From assembly GCA_031213475.1 (NCBI GenBank), contig JARUPZ010000011.1, positions 3,622,001 through 3,686,000 of the forward strand: a DNA stretch of 64,000 bases. Direction: 5' to 3'. Below, piece by piece: positions 48,501 through 54,500 of this stretch. The position numbers and the translations under genes are program-made. Each line of letters begins with the position of its first letter. Positions within the stretch are counted from its first letter, which is position 1. The stretch comes from Nereocystis luetkeana. Taxonomy: Eukaryota; Sar; Phaeophyceae; Laminariales; Laminariaceae. The notes under the pieces were generated by a model. That model ran no database searches. It saw nothing but the letters and a program-made list of their open reading frames with translations, and was not told where the DNA came from.

Positions 48501-51500
48501 TGACAAAGGGGGTGGTATGCCCTTACAGGGAGGGGGTCTGATTCAAGGGGTGTGATAACATAGTGGTTGCGAAACGAGTTTTGGCTGCCACACTCTTCAG
48601 CTTGTTCGACAGGGGTGTGGTACTACGGGGGACCATAGTTAACAGGACCTATGGCATACACAAAAACCTATATATTTAACCATTTTTACTATTACGGGGG
48701 ACCATAGTTAACAGGACCAAATATTGTTAGTAAAAATGGATAAACATATAGGTTTTTATGTGTACCATAGGTCCTGTTAACTATGGTCCCCCGTAATAAC
48801 AATCTTTGGTCCTATTAACTATGGTCCCCCGTAATACCTGGTAGCAGTTACAGGTAGTGGCTGAAGGTTTCGCTGCCACGCTCACTCCAGGAAGGCGGTA
48901 AGGTATAGGGGTGTGACAGCCGCAGGGGGTGTGGTATACAACGCCCCCCGGAGATAACTCGGGTGATTGTTTCGGGATTTAGTCTATTTTATCACCCGAG
49001 TGGTAAACTCCAGGGGTGCGGCATACAACGTATAGGGTGACGTACACCGTCGTATTGTATACTAGGTACGTTGCGTAAAAATACGGGTGAATGCCAAAAA
49101 TAGGTACACCTATGCCTTTTTTAGCCATTCATAGGTACACTACACATTGCACTCGGAAAAAGGCTTCCTGGCCTTCCCTCTGATTGGCCAGCCCACGATC
49201 GTGCCCATTGTTGGCTGCAAAGTTCCAGGTACGCCTCTCTGGGTCTACTCAAGTTGGTCTTCACCTATGTTGGCCTTCGATTGTACCTATAAACCGCCAC
49301 CTTAGGTTGAAACCTATTCTGGCAAAAATGAACAATTCGACCGCAGGGCGGCTGGGATCAGGTGACCCGAGCTGTCAGTCAACAAAGAAACACAGATCAT
49401 TAAGCGAATTTACCCTTCCGCGGGGGCAGGTGTATTGCTACAGACTTACCGAACACTCGGTAAGAACCCCGTAAGAAGCTGGGCTGTTGGCTACGATGAA
49501 GCTTACCAGTTCTTATTGGGGAAAGAGGTCCGCTGTACAGGTAGGTACAGCTTGAGCCTTGCATAGGTAGGTACACTTGAGGCCGGAAAAAAAGGAGAAC
49601 CCCAACTTGAGCAGACACATATAAGTGTGTACCTGGAAGCTTCGGCCGCTGGCCAATCAGAGAGAGCCATGAAGCTTTTCCCCGAAATGCAATATTTAGT
49701 ATTTAGCGTGCCTATAGATGGCTCAAAAGGTATAGAGTGGGTACATACAAATTATACCTATTTTTGTTCTTGGCATTAAATATACCAGATCGGCGTTGTA
49801 CACCTTTGAAAAAAACGGTTTCTGCCCGGTTTTTGGGACCCGAGCAGGCGTGTTCGAGAAATCGTTTTTCGTAAGAGAAAAACGCGGTTTTCTGGTTTTA
49901 GCCGGCTAACGGTTACCGGAAAAAAACCGAAAAAAAACGCGGTAACCAGTTGACTGGAAGAACCGGCAGCACCGGCCAACCTCAATACAGCAGGCATTTT
50001 TTACTCTTACGGGGGACCAAAATAAATAGGACCTAATATTGTTGGAAAAAATGGTAGAACACATAGGTCTTTGTGTGTACCGTAGGTCCCATTTACTTTG
50101 GCCCCCCGTAATACTACTGCTCGTACTGCTGTATAAATAGTGACACTCGTAGCGCCTACGATACAGCAGTACGAAATACGAAGTAATAAAAAACAACCTG
50201 AACGAAAAAAACGGCCGACGCTCGGCTGATGTTCTGGTACTGGCAACTTATTGCGCGATAGACAGCGATAGACAGCATGGAAAAGTAGAGTTTCAACCGA
50301 ATGTGAACGCGTACGTAGATAGACGTATTTTGTACGAGTACAATTAGTGGTACCTGGTACGTGTTACAGTAGGTTGCCCAATAGAGCGACAGGTCGTAGT
50401 GACAAGAGCCAATTATGTCGCCATGCAGGGACGTGTCGCTATCCCTCGAAAGCGACTATTACGGGGGACCATAGTTAATAGGACCTGTGGTATACATAAA
50501 AACGTACCAGGTATATATGTAACCATTTCTACTAATAATATTTGGTCCTAGTAACTTTTTCTTTTTTTTTTTCGCTCATCCCATTTATTTTCTTCGCACA
50601 TCTTCTCTCTCTCCTTCCAACTCGTAACTCAGATCCGGGGTCACATAGCAGGCTCTTCTCCCCCCTTTCCGCTACGGTACGTGCCTTCATTTTTATCGCG
50701 AGAAGATTTCAGCCTTTTTCTTCCCTCCTCGACTCGCATCGAATTGTGCCTGCCCACGCTGCAAGGCGCTCTCAACAATTGAATCCTTTTTTTATTTTTA
50801 TTTTTGCAAATAAAGTCAAATATCCGACCCACCTGGGGCTCGAACCCAGGACTCAAACACAAGTAGAATTCGAGGTTAACCACTTGAACCACCGGGGCGA
50901 CCGGACATGGTCCCCCATAATAATGTCGCTATTCTTCAATAGCGACAGAACGACGCTTCGAATATCGGGTGATTGCTACAGAAGCAGTTCAAAACATCCA
51001 AAACACCTGGAGAACGGAAAAAAAAACTTCGACGATACAGCTGGCGGTTGTGCTTCACTGCAGTGCCTACAGCGTCCTGTTCGCCAAACGCCCTGATGTC
51101 TGCCTGCCTCGCTGGCTCCGCGGCGTGGGCTGCGAGTAACGACATCTTAGCCTTGCGAACAAGAAGATGCCCCGCCTCGGTACTACCAGCCGACAACGCC
51201 ATCTGTTCTATTAATAGTCTGCTAAAAGCCAGCGACAGGTCCGAGCAGGGCGGCGGCGCCGTGAACTTCTTACTCCCCGCCTTCTCAGCCTCTCCCGCAT
51301 CGTCAAGCTTTTCACCGTCGGAAGGGTTGTCCTCATCCTTGTCGTGCGTGTTGCTCATCTTCTCCTCCACGTTTGGAAGCAGGCACATTTCTCCAGTCGC
51401 ACAAGGCACGGTGTGTATGTAATAAGGAGGTGGTGTGTGGCAGCACGGGATGTATGTTTGCGTGTTGGTGTGTTTGAGCGAGTCTACCGCAGGCTGACAG

Positions 51501-54500
51501 AGGCGGGGGGCTCTGCAAGTACCGTGAGCTTAGACCCGATATAGCGACACGCTGTCGGTATATCGGGGCGCATTTCGCTATTCAGGGTGTCGCTCTGCCG
51601 GGCTGCCTGCTGCGCCACGTTACCACAGAGCTCCGTACAGCAGTATACCAGGTACCTGGTAATAACTTACCGGTATATATACCTGGTACACCCCTGGTAC
51701 ATGATATTCAAGAAGAAAAAAAAGTACGATTTTATTATTATTATTATTAATTCATCCTCTTAGGACCGCAGTCCCGTTTTGGGGACAAACTTCTTAGACT
51801 TTGATAATTTCGTCCCCAAAACAGGACCGCAGTTTTAGGCCTAAGAGGGTTGAATACTGCTGTACCACTCTGGACCAAATATAATCGCATCGTTTGTGTA
51901 TTAGGATTCATTCAAAACGTCCCCTACACTCTCGGGACATAGTGGTACCTGGTGTATCAATATACAACAGTATATAGATGACAAGGCGCCATGCTGATTA
52001 TATGTTGATATAATGGTCAGCGCAGGATAGCCCAGCGTGCCGGCAACAGAGGATGCCATACGCCACACGCCACACCACACACCCCAACCCTACCCAAACC
52101 ACTGCGCACGTCGCGTTCCCGAGAGCCGAGGCGCGTATAGTTCGACACGACTCGAGCCGGATACCACAAAACAACACGAACTAGACCTAAAACAGCCATT
52201 CGTTTCAACGATTCGGAGGCGTTTGACGTTGCCACGTACCGCTATCCGTTTTTTTCGTTTTTTTCCTTCAAGAGTAACGCCTCCGTATCCGGTTTTCGTT
52301 TTTATTTGTTTCCCTCTAAGTGCCTACCTCCAATCATAACCCAACAGCCCCGGCTGCTTTGTGAGGACCGTGAGGACGACGATGTAATCGCCATGTATCT
52401 CATTATTAATTGTGATGTACCAGGTATCCATTGTAAGACCAGCCGGTTCGAGGTCGCAGCAGAGGTAAAATTACAGTAGGTAAATCGGCTTGTAACGAAA
52501 AAAACTACTTGAAAATAGTACCAGTGATATCAGGTTTTCAGAATTAAAAGGAAAAAACACCAGGTAAGACTATATACTATTAAGGCCACGCTTGTTCTCC
52601 AGCGTCTCCTGGTCCCCGGGTTTCCGATGACTCTAATCTCTACCAGTAGATGTTTTATCGGAACAGGAAAAAAAAACACCACGAATTTGACACGCTGCGT
52701 TGAGAAATTCGGCTGATTCGTGCATACCGGAGAGCGGTCGTGACCTGAAAGACTTCCTAACAGCAGATTGTGACTCCCTCGAGATTGCTCTGCCCCTCGA
52801 TCTCCATTGAGGCCCACACCTCCACTTAGAGGTGCTGCAGTGGTCGACATTGGTCGAAATTTGGGGTGCACAGAATGAGACAAACAACAACCCCCAACAA
52901 AACGTTTGCGCATCGCTTGCGGGGAAGCTATAGCTCGTCACAGGACATTACAGCCGGCTAAATTGAGGGGTGCTCCTGGTGGGGTGCGTCAAGGCATCGG
53001 GTGCGCCGGACAGCAGTCGGAGGCAGCCAGAAACGGCTCATGAGTCATGTGGTGTTTTCGTGTACTCGACGTTGCGAGCGAGGAGCACAAAAAAACTCGC
53101 AAAATCGGTATTTAAAACGTTTCATTTCACGCGAGGGAGCGTAGTACATACAGCAATGGCTACATCACCGATGAAGAACACAACAAGGGTGCTGTTCTCC
53201 AGGCGGATGACATATCTCTTGACCCTTTTAGGACCGCAGTCCCGTTTCGGGGACAAACTACCTAGAATTTTGAGGGGTTTGTCCCCAAAACGGGACTGCG
53301 GTCCTAAAGGTTGTTGTCGAAGATGCTGCGGGTATCAAAACCGCGTTCCCAGGTACCAGGTAGTAAGTTCTTCGGCCCAAAAAAAGGCAAAAAAGGGCGG
53401 AAAAGCTCTCTGAGTTCTTGTACTTATAGTTGCATTCGCACCAATTACAGTATTCTAAAAAAATCGAAATACGGGTCTTGGCTTCAAACCCCTTACTCTA
53501 GTTCCAAGTCGCTTGCACATGTTGCCGAAACGCCTACGCGCGGGTACTTGACGCATTCCTGAGGGTACTTAAGTAGCGTTCCCTTAATGGAGACAATATG
53601 CATACCACTGCTGCATATGTGTGTCGACACTTTCCCCGCCCCCCATGTCCCAGAGACGGCCAACGCACCAGTGCCCTGCATGACGGAATCGATAAGGTTG
53701 CCCATGACCTTGGGCACTGCTAGGGATATCGTGGTTGTCCCCAGCAGGAGTCCCATCGCCCCACCGATCAAGGCGCTCTCCGGCCGCGCCAGCTCAAGGA
53801 GGCGTCGGGTTTGCCCAATCAGGGCCTGCGGGTCCTGTAAAAAAAAAAAAGGAATGAGTCCCGGGGGTCAGGCTGGGAACCGCACGTCGTATTTTAAACC
53901 TTGCAGAATACGAACCCGTACCTGACCTTCATATATACATACTTCAGTACAAATAGTACACACCACTTATCCTCCCCCTTCCTACTAATAAGTACTCCTC
54001 CTACTGCGCCCAAAGCCGCAACCACCGGCGCGGGTACGAGGTTTGTGGCCAGCCACGGAAGTTGTCGCGTGTCACTAATACAGCATTTTCTCGAAAACAA
54101 ACCCATCGTGCGCAATGCTACGGTGGTGTATCTATGTTCGGGGCGTCGTCTAAAAACAAACGTTTAGTACTGATCATGGACGCCGAATATGTCAGGAGTC
54201 AGGAGGCATGTCAAGCCACGCAAAATGTGCGCTGTCGAAAGTGTAGGGTCGAGTGTTCCACACTAAATAAAACCTACCAGTAGTATTACGGGGACCATAG
54301 TAAATAGGACCAAAAATTGTTAGTAAAAATGGTCAAATATATAGGTTTTCATGTATACCATAGGTCCTATTAACTATGCCCCCCCGTAATAGTTTGTCAA
54401 GGCATGTCAGGGCAAAGTTGCTGTCTATCAAGGGGTGAAAGGGTGAAAGTGCTGTCTCCTCATATTTCAGATGAAAACATTTAGTTTTTCAACAGGGGCA

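Noticed and set aside
50831-50906. tRNA gene on the minus strand
   Set aside because: A- and B-boxes are present, but the acceptor stem pairs poorly and a SINE core and A-rich tail follow. It is the head of a SINE. The same applies at 60.8 and 19.45 kb.
53606-53668. Longer version of ABC exon 2
   Set aside because: A second phase-1 donor exists, but the extra 21 residues would lengthen the TM1-TM2 loop beyond the family norm. Kept only as an alternative.
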